NCBI RefSeq assembly: GCF_017795745.1
Contig: NZ_CP059067.1
Location: 4,464,001-4,528,000, forward strand
Length of the DNA: 64,000 nucleotides
Origin: Rhizobacter sp. AJA081-3
GTDB lineage: Bacteria; Pseudomonadota; Gammaproteobacteria; Burkholderiales; Burkholderiaceae_C
Direction of reading: 5' to 3'
In this document: in pieces, positions 1 through 8,249 of the stretch
Layout of the letters: the number at the start of each line of letters is the position of its first letter
Position numbering within the stretch: position 1 is the first letter of the stretch
Notes under the pieces: model-generated
The model's database searches: none
Told to the model about the DNA's origin: nothing
What the model saw: only the letters and a program-made list of their open reading frames with translations
Position numbers and translations under genes: made by a program

Positions 1-2
1 CA

Positions 3-806
3 TTCGTTGCGGCGAACAGGCCGCTGGTGCGGCTGCTCATCGGCCGCGGGGCCACCTTCCCGGTGGTCGCCGAGCAACTGCGCCAGCTGTTCGTGGAGGA
101 AGCGGTCGCCGAGATCCAGCGCCGCGGCGGCAAGCCCACGAGCAGTGCGGTGTCGCTCCTCAGCGGCGTGCACCGCAAGGACCTGCGCGCGCGAGAACCC
201 GGCGGGGCGAAGGCTGCGCACTCGCCGGCCGCAGAGCATGCCGCCCCCGCCTCGCTCGGGCTGATCGGGCAAGTCGTCGGGCGCTGGATGAGCGATCCGA
301 AGTTCCTGGACGGCGCGACGCCGCGCATGCTGCAGCGAGGCAGCGAGCCGGGAAGTTTCGACGAGCTCGTTCAGGGCGTCAGCACCGATGTCGGGCCGCG
401 CGCCGTGCTCGAGGAGATGCTGCGCCTGGACGTCGTGCGCGTGGAGGACGAGCACATCGTGCTGGACACCCTGGGCATGGTGCCGCGAGGCGATTTCGCG
501 GCCATGTCCGAGGCGCTGGGGCTGAACCTTCACGATCACGCCGCCGCGGCCTGCGCCAACCTGATCGACGGGCGGAACCTGCTGGAGCAGGCCATGTACG
601 TGGACGAGATATCGCCCGAGTCCGCACACCTGCTGCACGAGGCGGCCAGCCGCGCCTGGCGCCCGGTGCTCGCCCGCGTTCTGCGGCTGGCGGACAAGCG
701 CGTCGCACACGACGCGGCCAAGGAAGTCGAGGCGCGGCGGCAAGCACGCGTTCGGTTCGGCGTGTATTTCTACGCCGAGGATGGCAAGGACAAGGAGCCA
801 GAATGA
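3..806 (+). CDS. DUF6502 family protein (5' end outside window)
   Basis: The reading frame is already open at base 3, so the start codon lies upstream and only about 268 C-terminal codons are visible. The protein carries the conserved blocks of DUF6502: a PLVRLLIGRG start-proximal segment with a helix-turn-helix-like look, SLLSGVHRKDLR, a central VGRWMSDPKFLD segment, GPRAVLEEMLRLDVVRV, and LNLHDHAAAA near the middle. The family's function is unknown; the N-terminal part suggests DNA binding, which is inference. The stop overlaps the start of the next lipoprotein gene by 4 bp (ATGA), so the two are probably translated together. Confidence 0.7.
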   Translation, partial: FVAANRPLVRLLIGRGATFPVVAEQLRQLFVEEAVAEIQRRGGKPTSSAVSLLSGVHRKDLRAREPGGAKAAHSPAAEHAAPASLGLIGQVVGRWMSDPKFLDGATPRMLQRGSEPGSFDELVQGVSTDVGPRAVLEEMLRLDVVRVEDEHIVLDTLGMVPRGDFAAMSEALGLNLHDHAAAACANLIDGRNLLEQAMYVDEISPESAHLLHEAASRAWRPVLARVLRLADKRVAHDAAKEVEARRQARVRFGVYFYAEDGKDKEPE

Positions 807-1372
807 AGTTGTTCAGTCCGGCCTGGCGCGCGACCCCGCGCGCCGTGGTTGCGTGGAGCCTGTTGATCGCACTGGGCGGTTGCGGCGGTGGCGTGGTGGG
901 CACCGGCACCGGCGCGGGCGACGGCCCCGGGGATATCCCGGGCACGCCTGCCGGGTTGTGCGCAGCGGAGTTCGCCAGCGCCAGTCTGGCCTGCGCGGCG
1001 GGGTCGGACGACCCCTGGCGCGGCACGTCTGCCGTGTTCTGGGCCGACATCGACGGGGTCGACGACGGTGCCACGGTGCTCGCCATTCTCGAAGGCAACA
1101 CCATGAGCCTGCAGGTGCCCTGCAGCCAGGTGGCCTTCCTCGGCACCTGGTTCGAGTTCGCCGACGGAACGCTGGCCTTCCTTGGCAGCTTTTCCGACGC
1201 CGAGGCCACCGAGGCCCGCGCCGCCATCGTGCGCGTGCTGCCGGCGCCCGACGAGCCGGGTGCGGTGGGCCGGCTGGAGATGCTCGACGCCAAGGGCGCC
1301 ACGTTGTACGGGCCGTGGCTGATTCGCCGTGTGGAGGGCAACGTGAGGATCGCGGAATGCACGCTCGCCTAG
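803..1372 (+). CDS. Putative lipoprotein downstream of DUF6502
   Basis: This 189-residue protein begins with a basic stretch and a hydrophobic segment ending in a lipobox (LIALGGC), followed by a Gly-rich linker. This predicts a lipid-anchored periplasmic or outer-membrane protein. The mature part has several cysteines and a VFWADIDG-like beta region but no domain I recognise. The start overlaps the DUF6502 stop by 4 bp, and the 3' end overlaps the next gene by 16 bp, which suggests a three-gene operon. No function can be assigned. Confidence 0.65.
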   Translation: MKLFSPAWRATPRAVVAWSLLIALGGCGGGVVGTGTGAGDGPGDIPGTPAGLCAAEFASASLACAAGSDDPWRGTSAVFWADIDGVDDGATVLAILEGNTMSLQVPCSQVAFLGTWFEFADGTLAFLGSFSDAEATEARAAIVRVLPAPDEPGAVGRLEMLDAKGATLYGPWLIRRVEGNVRIAECTLA

Positions 1373-1785
1373 CCCTGGCCTGCGGCATCCTGTGGTGCCA
1401 GGCGGCCGCAGCGGAGCCCTTGTACCTGTGCAAGGCCTACAGCGGCGGCCTGTTCTGGTCGTCCGCGCACTGCAGCACGCGGCAGGCGACGATCGACCGC
1501 ATCGTCGAGGTTCCCGAGGGCATGCCGTTCGAGCAGCAGGTGATGCTCGGCAACCAGGCCGCGGCGGAAGGCGCGCGGCTGGCGGCACCGCCCCCCGCTC
1601 AACCGCCTCAGCCCGTCCAGCGATCGGCACGCCAGCGTGCCGAAGACGAATGCGCGCGGCTCGAAGCGCACATCGCGCGCCTGGATGCGATGGCGCGTCA
1701 GCCGCAGTCGGCGGCCGTGCAGGACAAGCTCGCGGAACGACGCCGCTCGGCACGCAGCCGGCAGTTCGAGCTGCGGTGCAAGTAA
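1357..1785 (+). CDS. Small secreted coiled-coil-like protein
   Basis: The predicted 142-residue product has a signal peptide (about residues 1-19, ending ACGILWCQAAAA). A conserved-looking block follows: YLCKAYSGGLFWSSAHCS and then a PEGMPFEQQV segment. A Pro-rich linker leads to a charged C-terminal helix (ARLEAHIARLDAM) that could form a coiled coil. The paired cysteines suggest disulfides in the periplasm. I have seen similar blocks in uncharacterised Burkholderiales proteins, but the family has no known role. The ATG at 1357 is chosen because it gives the signal peptide and overlaps the upstream gene. Confidence 0.6.
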   Translation: MHARLALACGILWCQAAAAEPLYLCKAYSGGLFWSSAHCSTRQATIDRIVEVPEGMPFEQQVMLGNQAAAEGARLAAPPPAQPPQPVQRSARQRAEDECARLEAHIARLDAMARQPQSAAVQDKLAERRRSARSRQFELRCK

Positions 1786-1795
1786 GCCTGCCGCG

Positions 1796-2773
1796 ATGAG
1801 GGCCGTGGTCTGCAGGGAGTTCGGTGGGCCCGAGGTGCTGGACTTCTGCGAACGGCCGATTCCGCAGCCGCAAGCCGACGAGATCCTGGTGAAGGTCCGC
1901 GCCACGACGGTCAACTCGGCGGACTGGCGCCTTCGCTCCATGAGCCTGCCGCCCGGATTCGGGCCGCTCGGCCGGCTCGCGTTCGGGTTCACGCGGCCGA
2001 GGAATCCGGTGCTCGGCTCGGAGCTCGCTGGCGACGTCGTGGCCGTCGGGTCGCGCGTGTCCGCGTTCAAGCCGGGCGACCCGGTCTTCGCCTTCACCGG
2101 CTCGGGCCTGGGCTGTCACGCCGAATACAGGTGTCTGCCTGCCCACGGTGGCGTGGCGCTGAAGCCGCCGGATCTCAGCTATGCGCAAGCCGCCGCGCTG
2201 TGCTTCGGCGGCGCCACCATGCTGGACTTCTATGGCCGCGCTGCACTCAGGGCCGGAGAACGGGTGCTGGTCAACGGTGCCACCGGCACCGTCGGCACGG
2301 CGGCAGTGCAACTGGCCAGGCACTTCGGCGCCCACGTGACTGCGGTGTGCCGCCAGGAACGCGCCGATCTCGTCTCGTCGCTCGGTGCGCGTCGGGTGAT
2401 CGACCGCTCGTCGCAGGACTTCGCAGCAGGCAGCACCGCTTACGACGTCATCGTCGATACCGCGGGGACCGCCCCGTTCTCGCGCTGTGCGCCCGTGCTC
2501 GCGCCTCGCGGCCGGCTGCTGCTCGTGCTGGCCAGCCTCGCGGAGATGCTGCGCAGCCCCTGGAACACCCTGCGCAGCGGCAAGCGCGTCATCGCCGGCC
2601 CTGCCGCGGAGCGCGCCGAGTACGTGCATCGGCTGCGCGACCTGGCGTGTGCCAGGCACTTCCTGCCGGTCATCGACCGGACGTATCCGTTCGATGAGAT
2701 CCGCGCCGCGCACGAGCATGTCGACCGCGGGCACAAGGCCGGCAGCGTGGTGGTGGAGATGGGCCGAGGTTGA
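1796..2773 (+). CDS. Zinc-independent NAD(P)-dependent MDR reductase (quinone oxidoreductase-like)
   Basis: This is a 325-residue medium-chain dehydrogenase/reductase. The N-terminal GroES-like half (MRAVVCREFGGPEVL, then NPVLGSELAGDVVAVG and FKPGDPVF) leads to a Rossmann half with the dinucleotide motif NGATGTVGTAAVQLA near residue 155. The cysteine cluster of zinc-containing alcohol dehydrogenases is absent, so it belongs with quinone oxidoreductase-like or enoyl reductase-like members. The likely cofactor is NADPH; the substrate cannot be inferred. It starts 10 bp after the preceding stop, so it may be the last gene of that operon. ATG 1796 is preferred to upstream in-frame starts because it matches the family's N-terminus. 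Confidence 0.85.
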   Translation: MRAVVCREFGGPEVLDFCERPIPQPQADEILVKVRATTVNSADWRLRSMSLPPGFGPLGRLAFGFTRPRNPVLGSELAGDVVAVGSRVSAFKPGDPVFAFTGSGLGCHAEYRCLPAHGGVALKPPDLSYAQAAALCFGGATMLDFYGRAALRAGERVLVNGATGTVGTAAVQLARHFGAHVTAVCRQERADLVSSLGARRVIDRSSQDFAAGSTAYDVIVDTAGTAPFSRCAPVLAPRGRLLLVLASLAEMLRSPWNTLRSGKRVIAGPAAERAEYVHRLRDLACARHFLPVIDRTYPFDEIRAAHEHVDRGHKAGSVVVEMGRG

Positions 2774-2797
2774 TGTACCGGCGCCCCGTTCGGTACA
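2774..2797. promoter_or_regulatory. 7-bp perfect inverted repeat after the MDR gene
   Basis: TGTACCG and CGGTACA flank a 10-nt spacer directly after the MDR stop codon. No T-tract follows on either strand, so this is either a weak hairpin at the 3' end or an operator for the gene at 2834. Confidence 0.35.
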
Positions 2798-2833
2798 GCA
2801 CACGCCAAGACACAGCGAGAAGGGAATTTCATC

Positions 2834-3292
2834 GTGGAAAGTCGATCCAGCGGCGCCTTGCCATCCGTTCCCCTGTGGCAACTCAATTCACTGCGCTTCT
2901 TCTTCCTGCTCATGGCCTGCGTCATGGGCGGCTTTGTCTGGAAGCAGATCCTCTTCGATTCAGCCGATTGGCCGTGGACGAAAGGTCTTGCCAAATCGAT
3001 GCTGGCGGCCCTGGCATTGATGAGCCTCCTGGGCGTGCGCTATCCCTTGCAAATGCTGCCGCTGATGCTCTACGAACTGGCCTGGAAGACCATCTGGATG
3101 GCCCTGATCGCCTTCCCGGCGTGGGCCTCGAACCGGATGACAGCCGACATCGAAGCGCTCTTCTTCGATTGCGTCGGGGTGGTGATCCTGTTCTTCGTGA
3201 TCCCCTGGCCCTATGTCTGGGCCCGCTACTTCAAACAGCCGGCTGAACCGTGGAGAAAGCCGCCGGCCCCGGCTGGCGAAGTCATCGATTGA
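2834..3292 (+). CDS. Small integral membrane protein
   Basis: This 152-residue protein starts at GTG with a purine-rich stretch (gagaaggg) upstream. It has about four hydrophobic segments: roughly residues 17-38 (SLRFFFLLMACVMGG), 50-65, 72-92 and 105-128 (VVILFFVIPWPYVWARYF). The C-terminus is short and Pro-rich. It is therefore a predicted inner-membrane protein. No enzyme motif or transporter signature is visible and I do not recognise the family. It converges with the lipoprotein gene ending at 3301. Confidence 0.6.
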   Translation: MESRSSGALPSVPLWQLNSLRFFFLLMACVMGGFVWKQILFDSADWPWTKGLAKSMLAALALMSLLGVRYPLQMLPLMLYELAWKTIWMALIAFPAWASNRMTADIEALFFDCVGVVILFFVIPWPYVWARYFKQPAEPWRKPPAPAGEVID

Positions 3293-3300
3293 AGCCGGGA

Positions 3301-3873
3301 TCAACGCGAGCCCGGCTGCAAACCTGCCTTCAGCGCAGCCTGGATGTCTTGCGGCAACGTGGCCACGCCCTTGATGACCCCCGGGCCGCCATGGGCCCAG
3401 TGCACAGAGAACGAGCGCGGCGCAGAGCTCGGGAGTCGGTACTCCTCGATGTCGAGCACGACCTCCGTCCCGCCTTCGACGAGCGCCAACGACGTGCCGA
3501 TCCTGACGACCGGCCCGAGCTCACGCACTGCAATGGCGACAAGCCTGTCGTGCCGCGGCGCAGCGTCGGAAGCCGCGGACTGGATGGCCGATGCAGACAG
3601 CTGCGCAACGCGCCTCACCGAGACGGAGGCGAAGCAGCCCGAGTCCTTGAAGAATCGGTCGATGCCCTCGGCCGCTGCAGCTTCCCGCGCCGGCACATCC
3701 TTCTGATCAGGGCGCCACTGCGGAGCCCAGACGACGACGGCTGCAGCGGAAGCCCGGCACACGGGCGGCTGCGGCGAGGGCCTGAACTGCGTGCTGCTCG
3801 TGGCGGCACAGCCGCACAGCGCCAGCATCGCCAGGGCGAGCGCGGAGCCTGGCACCGGCGGGATGAAGTTCAT
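3301..3873 (-). CDS. Putative DUF4136-like lipoprotein
   Basis: The 190-residue product has a signal peptide with lipobox LALCGC near residue 20, so it should be lipid-anchored. The mature part reads as an alpha/beta domain with AAEGIDRFFKDSGCF and VLDIEEYRL. This resembles small lipoproteins that follow efflux or signalling genes, but family membership is not certain. Start 3873 is the only in-frame ATG that gives a proper signal peptide. The longer upstream open frame overlaps the 79-residue lipoprotein gene and is rejected. Confidence 0.6.
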   Translation of the reverse strand: MNFIPPVPGSALALAMLALCGCAATSSTQFRPSPQPPVCRASAAAVVVWAPQWRPDQKDVPAREAAAAEGIDRFFKDSGCFASVSVRRVAQLSASAIQSAASDAAPRHDRLVAIAVRELGPVVRIGTSLALVEGGTEVVLDIEEYRLPSSAPRSFSVHWAHGGPGVIKGVATLPQDIQAALKAGLQPGSR

Positions 3874-3905
3874 GTCGGTCCTGTCTCGAGAAGATGGCCG
3901 CCGGC

Positions 3906-4145
3906 CTACTTCGGGCGGGGAAGGTTGCGTCGCGTCTGATCGTCGCGCATGCCTTCGAGGGTTTCGCGCGCCTCCTGGAGCTCCTCGTCGGTGGGAGCCC
4001 TGCGCACCACGCGCCGGCCGATGTTGCTGCCGGTGACGTCTTCGCGACGGTAGCTCGGCGATGCATCGGCTCCCTGCTCGGCGGGGGGGGTCTGGCAACC
4101 GGCGAGGTTGACGATGAACAGAACAAGCATTGCGATTCGGTTCAT
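3906..4145 (-). CDS. Short lipoprotein
   Basis: This 79-residue protein starts MNRIAMLVLFIVNLAGC, a short signal peptide with a clear lipobox (cleavage before Cys17). The remainder is hydrophilic with a charged helix (APTDEELQEARETLEGM). Its start overlaps the stop of the LuxR-type regulator gene by 4 bp, so the two are translationally coupled. The function is unknown; coupling suggests co-expression with the regulator. Confidence 0.6.
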   Translation of the reverse strand: MNRIAMLVLFIVNLAGCQTPPAEQGADASPSYRREDVTGSNIGRRVVRRAPTDEELQEARETLEGMRDDQTRRNLPRPK

Positions 4146-4825
4146 GAAACAGGTCCTGCGTTGTGGTTCGTCGACAGATGGAGATGGCGCGTTTCAGGCG
4201 CCCCGCTCTCATCCGTATTCTGGAGGAGCAAGCCTCGCTGGTGAGCCTTGATCACCGCCTGCGTGCGGTTGCGGGCGCCCAGATTGTCGAACAGCGCCGT
4301 CACGTGCAGCTTGACGGTGCGCTCGGCGATGCTCAGCGCATCGGCGATGCGCTTGTTCGGTTCGCCAAGCGCGATCAGCGACAGCACCTCGTGCTGCCTG
4401 GGCGTGATCGACAGGAGCCGGCCAGCATCCTCGTGCATCGCGCCATGCGGTCCGCCATGGGCCCTGACCAGCTCTCGGAGCCGGGCCACGAAGACGTCCG
4501 CCGGCAGCGCACGATGGATCACGCCGGCAACACCCGCGTGCACGAGCATCCTCTGGCTCCAATCGCCATGATTTCGGACGATCACCACACGCACGGCCGT
4601 CGGAAATCGCTGCGCGATCGATGCCAGCACCGCTGGACCGCCGGCGTCGAGCGCATGGGCATCGACCATCACCACATCGGTCTTCGCGCAGCCGTGCTGA
4701 GGGTCTTGCAGCCAGGCACTCGTCGAGGTGTAGACGCGCAGTTCGTCGGCAGGCGAACTTCTCGACAAGACATGCGCCAGGCCGACGCCGAACAAGGGTT
4801 CGCGATCGATCAGCACCAGGCGCAT
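4142..4825 (-). CDS. LuxR/NarL-type regulator with degenerate receiver
   Basis: Of 227 residues, the N-terminal ~120 form a receiver-like domain with the acidic start LVLIDREP and a candidate phosphoacceptor Asp in VVMVDAHA. The usual conserved Lys near the end of the receiver is not evident (GVIHRALPAD where Lys is expected). This points to atypical or phosphorylation-independent control. The C-terminal LuxR helix-turn-helix is clear: LLSITPRQHEVLSLIALG, NKRIADALSIAERTVKLH, then ALFDNLGARNRTQAV. It is a DNA-binding transcription factor. No sensor kinase is adjacent. A lipoprotein gene follows with a 4-bp overlap. Confidence 0.82.
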   Translation of the reverse strand: MRLVLIDREPLFGVGLAHVLSRSSPADELRVYTSTSAWLQDPQHGCAKTDVVMVDAHALDAGGPAVLASIAQRFPTAVRVVIVRNHGDWSQRMLVHAGVAGVIHRALPADVFVARLRELVRAHGGPHGAMHEDAGRLLSITPRQHEVLSLIALGEPNKRIADALSIAERTVKLHVTALFDNLGARNRTQAVIKAHQRGLLLQNTDESGAPETRHLHLSTNHNAGPVS

Positions 4826-4937
4826 GGCATTCTTCCGGCAAGCACAGGAGACACCCTCTTCGAGCGACAGAAGACTGTCGGGGTGACAGGCTAAACCGGG
4901 TCACCTTTGCGTTTGCCCAGTGAGACGCCCTGCCGCG

Positions 4938-5765
4938 TCAGGCGAAAGGCTTGCGCCAGAAGGCGCCGCTCCAGTCGATCCGGGTCAGCGATGGCTGCAT
5001 GTCATGCGCACGGAAGTAGTCGTCGACGGCCTGGCGGCAGGCCGGATGCGAGTAGTCGTCGACGATGCAGAAGCCGCCTGGCTGCAGCTTCGGATAGAGC
5101 GCCTGCAAGGCATCGTGCGTGGACTCGTACATGTCGCCGTCCAACCGCAGGATCGCGAGGCGTTCGATCGGCGCGCTCGCCAGCGTGTCCTTGAACCAAC
5201 CCTCCAGGAAGACGACCTGGTCGTCGAGCAGGCCGTAGCGCCTGAAGGACTCTTCGACCTGCTGCCGCGACACGCCCAGGTAGTCGCGAAAGCGGTGGTG
5301 GTCGTCGCCGGCATCGGCGGGGTACCTGCCCTGGTCCGGGGGCGGCAGGCCCTGAAAGGAATCCGCCGCAAACACCCGCCGGTCGACACTGCCGCAGGCC
5401 TTGAGGATGCCCTTCATGAGGATCACCGCACCGCCGCGCCAGACGCCGGTCTCGATGAAGTCGCCAGGAATGTCCTCGCGGATCACGGTCTGGACGCAGT
5501 CACGGAGGTTGTCCAGCCGTCTCGAACCGATCATCGAGTGGGCCAGCGTGGGCCAGGTGGCGCCGACCGCGCGCCTCGAACGGTCCGCGCGCGGCAGCTT
5601 CGTGACCTGGTAGCCCAGCCGCTGAAGCCCGTGCGACAGGCCGTGAAGCAGCTTGTGGCCGGGTCGCCGGGCCGGCAACAGCGTCACCGGCATGCCCGGT
5701 TCGTCCCACAGGTCGAATTCGAGTGTCTTCTTGAGCAGGTCGATGTAGAGCTCGGTGGGATCCAT
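4938..5765 (-). CDS. TylF/MycF-family SAM-dependent O-methyltransferase
   Basis: This 275-residue protein matches the macrocin O-methyltransferase (TylF) family. It has a SAM-binding motif GDFIETGVWRGGAVILM around residue 105, FAADSFQGLPPPD in the middle, LAILRLDGDMYESTHDAL with the metal-binding acidic pair, and the family-typical GGFCIVDDYSHPACRQAV. These enzymes methylate sugar hydroxyls using S-adenosylmethionine and Mg2+, often in glycan or secondary-metabolite pathways. No glycosyltransferase or biosynthetic cluster surrounds it, so the substrate is unknown. Confidence 0.82.
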   Translation of the reverse strand: MDPTELYIDLLKKTLEFDLWDEPGMPVTLLPARRPGHKLLHGLSHGLQRLGYQVTKLPRADRSRRAVGATWPTLAHSMIGSRRLDNLRDCVQTVIREDIPGDFIETGVWRGGAVILMKGILKACGSVDRRVFAADSFQGLPPPDQGRYPADAGDDHHRFRDYLGVSRQQVEESFRRYGLLDDQVVFLEGWFKDTLASAPIERLAILRLDGDMYESTHDALQALYPKLQPGGFCIVDDYSHPACRQAVDDYFRAHDMQPSLTRIDWSGAFWRKPFA

Positions 5766-5938
5766 GCGCGTGCGAGTTGACGGGGCTGCCTGACAGGGCC
5801 CTGGGCCGCTCGGTGCACCAGGGGCGCCCGGTTGGGCAAGCGACCCGTCGGATCGCGCTTCACCTCCGGTCGCGCGTCGAGAATCTAGGCGCTGCCCGAC
5901 TCGCGCGGAATAGCACCAAAGGGCAGGCGAGTCACCGG

Positions 5939-6280
5939 CTACTCGCTCGGGCGACCCAGGTAGGCCCTGATCGCGCAGATGCGGCCGCTGTCGTTGAACT
6001 CCACGACGTCGACCACGAAGAGTTCGAGCTCGCCGTCGATCAGGATGCGCAGTTCGCCGGCGACCGCCCGCTCGGACTCGTGGGTGGACAGCACGTCGAT
6101 CTCGATGGAACGGGCCGCGTCGAAGTTCTTCGCGGTCTCCGCGAGCGCGGCACGCCGCCCTTGCACGAAGAGCTTCCAGTCACGCAGGCGGATGTCGTCG
6201 GCGAACAGTCCGTCGATGGCACCGAGGTCCTTGCGCGCATAGGCGGCGAGGTAGTCCATGAAGCTTTTTCGGTTCTTCAC
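5939..6280 (-). CDS. NTF2-like (SnoaL-like) protein
   Basis: The 113-residue product has the small cone-fold pattern of the NTF2/SnoaL superfamily: helix YLAAYARKDLGAIDGLFADD, then alternating strands ending with VVEFNDSGRICAIRAYLG. Members may be ketosteroid isomerase-like enzymes or non-catalytic binding proteins; no catalytic set is certain. It lies 12 bp downstream of the GNAT gene on the same strand, so they probably share a transcript. Confidence 0.65.
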   Translation of the reverse strand: MKNRKSFMDYLAAYARKDLGAIDGLFADDIRLRDWKLFVQGRRAALAETAKNFDAARSIEIDVLSTHESERAVAGELRILIDGELELFVVDVVEFNDSGRICAIRAYLGRPSE

Positions 6281-6292
6281 TGGGGCACGCTC

Positions 6293-6724
6293 TCAAGCTG
6301 GGGGGCTGTCTTGATAGAGGGTCGGAAAGTACCGCTCCATGATCGACTCGGGACGCGCCGGAGACGCGAAGCCGAACTGCGCATACAGGCCGTGGGCGCT
6401 GCTCGTGGCCAGCATGAATCGGCGCAGACCCTGCAACTCCGGGTGCGACAAGGCCGCCTGCGTGATGAGCTTGCCAAACCCGCGCCCTCGATAGGCCGGC
6501 AGCACGAAGACATCGGCGAGGTAGGCGAACGTGGCGTGATCGGAGACGACCCTGGCAAACGCGACCTGGGACTGTTCGACAAAGCCGCCGAAGCACAGCG
6601 AGTGCTCGATGGCACGCTCGACGAGCGGCCGGGAGATGCCTCGGGCCCAGGTGGAGTGCTGGCTGAGAAAGCCATGAATCAGGGCCAGGTCGAGTTCCGA
6701 CTTGTCGGTCGTGAAGCGAATCAT
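6293..6724 (-). CDS. GNAT family N-acetyltransferase
   Basis: This 143-residue protein shows the GNAT core: FAYLADVFVLPAYRGRGFGK contains the acetyl-CoA pyrophosphate-binding R/Q-x-x-G-x-G/A pattern around residue 80, followed by FMLATSSAHGLYAQFGF typical of motif B. It probably transfers an acetyl group to a small-molecule or peptide amine. No substrate can be named. The ATG at 6724 matches the family N-terminus (MIRFTTDKSEL). No good ribosome binding site precedes it; instead a GGGCT repeat tract starts 7 bp upstream, which could affect expression. Confidence 0.8.
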   Translation of the reverse strand: MIRFTTDKSELDLALIHGFLSQHSTWARGISRPLVERAIEHSLCFGGFVEQSQVAFARVVSDHATFAYLADVFVLPAYRGRGFGKLITQAALSHPELQGLRRFMLATSSAHGLYAQFGFASPARPESIMERYFPTLYQDSPPA

Positions 6725-6731
6725 GTGCGAT

Positions 6732-6759
6732 GGCTGGGCTGGGCTGGGCTGGGCTGGGC
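6732..6759. repeat. GGGCT pentanucleotide microsatellite
   Basis: About 5.6 tandem copies of GGGCT occupy 28 bp between the GNAT start codon (minus strand) and the divergent MipA-like gene. The tract sits where the GNAT ribosome binding site would be expected. A 5-bp unit would shift spacing by non-multiples of three if copy number changed. Confidence 0.9.
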
Positions 6760-6895
6760 CGCGGCGCCTGCGCGGTACCGGCCGACATGTTAGATCGACC
6801 GCCCCCTTTGCCACGAATGTGCGGCACCGGCCCTTTGCATTTGCAAAGCCTCGGGTCACTAGAGTGCGCCGCTTCCAGAACAGCCCGTGCACTCC

Positions 6896-7750
6896 ATGAA
6901 CCTGAAGTCTCCTCGACGCCGACTCCTGAACCTGCCCTTCGACCACTTCCACCGACCCAACGCCCGGCCGCTTTGCGCGTTGCTCGTCATCGTCGCGGCG
7001 CCACTCGTGGCACAGGCCCAGAGCACGCCGCCTCGCGAAGGCTTCAGCGCGACACTCGGGCTGGGCGTCGTTTCCAGCAGCAGCTACGAAGGCAGCCCGC
7101 ATCGTCGGACGCTCGTCTTCCCGGACGTCTCGATGTCGTATCGAACGCAGGCCCTTGGAACCTTCGATCTGGGGCCACAGGGCTTGACCTGGGCGCCGCC
7201 CGGGGACGACGAGCTTCATTGCGGGCTGGTGCTCACCAGCGACCCGGGGCGACTCGATCGCCGGCCCGGGCGCCTGAACCCCACGCCCGGCGACAGCCGC
7301 CTGGCGGGCATGGGCGACATCGACAGCAGCGTCGAGGCCGGTGCATTCGTCGGCTTCGGCCCGCTGCTGGTCACGGCGCGTCGCTCCCTGCGTGACGAGC
7401 CTCATGCAGCCTCCCGGGTGGACATCGCCTTGCGGCACGGCGTGGCACTGAGCGACCGGCTCGGAGTTCAGGTGGAGGCCGCGGCTGCATGGGCGGGCCG
7501 GGGTTTCATGCAGTCCCATTTCGGCGTGACGTCGGCCCAGGCCGCAGCCAGCGGCTTTCGCGTCTACTCGCCGGGGGCAGGCTGGCATCGCACCACCTTG
7601 AGCGTCGCCGCCGAATACAGGCTCGCGACGCCTTGGAGCGCGCGGGCTTCACTGACAGGCACGCGGCTGAGCGACGCGGCGGCAGACAGCCCCATCGTGG
7701 CCCGGCGAAGTTTCGCGACCGCGGCCGTCAGCGTTGTTCGTGAGTTCTAG
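6896..7750 (+). CDS. MipA/OmpV-like outer-membrane protein
   Basis: The predicted 284-residue protein has a long N-terminal region with a hydrophobic export segment (LCALLVIVAAPLVAQA, about residues 22-40). Alternating beta strands follow and the C-terminus ends in Phe (AAVSVVREF), as expected for a beta-barrel recognised by the BAM machinery. The FSATLGLGVVSSSSYEG start and repeated amphipathic strands match the MipA/OmpV family, linked in other bacteria to scaffold or outer-membrane functions. ATG 6896 is used; GTG 6887 is in frame and possible. No ligand can be inferred. Confidence 0.75.
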   Translation: MNLKSPRRRLLNLPFDHFHRPNARPLCALLVIVAAPLVAQAQSTPPREGFSATLGLGVVSSSSYEGSPHRRTLVFPDVSMSYRTQALGTFDLGPQGLTWAPPGDDELHCGLVLTSDPGRLDRRPGRLNPTPGDSRLAGMGDIDSSVEAGAFVGFGPLLVTARRSLRDEPHAASRVDIALRHGVALSDRLGVQVEAAAAWAGRGFMQSHFGVTSAQAAASGFRVYSPGAGWHRTTLSVAAEYRLATPWSARASLTGTRLSDAAADSPIVARRSFATAAVSVVREF

Positions 7751-7771
7751 TCGCCGCGCCGGCGCGTCCGC

Positions 7772-8242
7772 TCATCCCTTTGCGGACGCAGCTTGCTGGG
7801 CGCGCATGCGCGCGTGGGCGTACGCGCCCTGCGGCACGTGCAGCAGGTCGGCCACGCGCCACAGCACGTGGCGCTCGTGGTCGCCGAGGTGCCCGTCGGC
7901 ATAGGCGACGTGCCACATGTGTTCGACCATGCGCAGCTTCTGCGGCATGTCGAAGCGCTCGTTGATGCGCGAGGTGAAGCTGAACAGATCGGTGGCGTCA
8001 CGCGCCGCCACCTCGGCCAGCTCGGCCAGGCGCTGCGCCTCGTCGTCACTCAGCGCGAACTTGTCGCGCAGGGCCGCTCGCACCGCCTCGCGCTCACCGG
8101 CATGGAAGCTGGCATCGGCGCGCATCACCTCCACGAGCATGACGGCCGTGGCGAGCTGCAGCAGGTGCTCGGTCGCTTCGGGGCTGGCCTGCGCCGGCGG
8201 CGGCAGCAGGCGGTCGAGCAGATCGTTCAGGGTCTTGAGCAT
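7772..8242 (-). CDS. TerB-like protein
   Basis: This 156-residue all-helical protein fits the TerB/DjlA-N fold: LLQLATAVMLVEVMRADASF near residue 27 with the conserved acidic residue, HAGEREAVRAALRDKF, and a second repeat HVAYADGHLGDHERHVLWRV near residue 110. TerB-like domains bind metals through conserved acidic residues and appear with tellurite or stress-response proteins. No other ter gene is nearby, so tellurite resistance is not implied. Its start lies 7 bp downstream of the DTW-protein stop. Confidence 0.78.
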   Translation of the reverse strand: MLKTLNDLLDRLLPPPAQASPEATEHLLQLATAVMLVEVMRADASFHAGEREAVRAALRDKFALSDDEAQRLAELAEVAARDATDLFSFTSRINERFDMPQKLRMVEHMWHVAYADGHLGDHERHVLWRVADLLHVPQGAYAHARMRAQQAASAKG

Positions 8243-8249
8243 GGCCTCA

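Noticed and set aside
379-2881. Long minus-strand frames opposite the lipoprotein and MDR genes
   Set aside because: They are low-complexity Arg/Ala/Pro-rich shadows of the plus-strand genes, with no motif or ribosome site.
7772-8242. Tellurite-resistance operon
   Set aside because: Only one TerB-like gene is present; terC, terD, terZ and others are missing.
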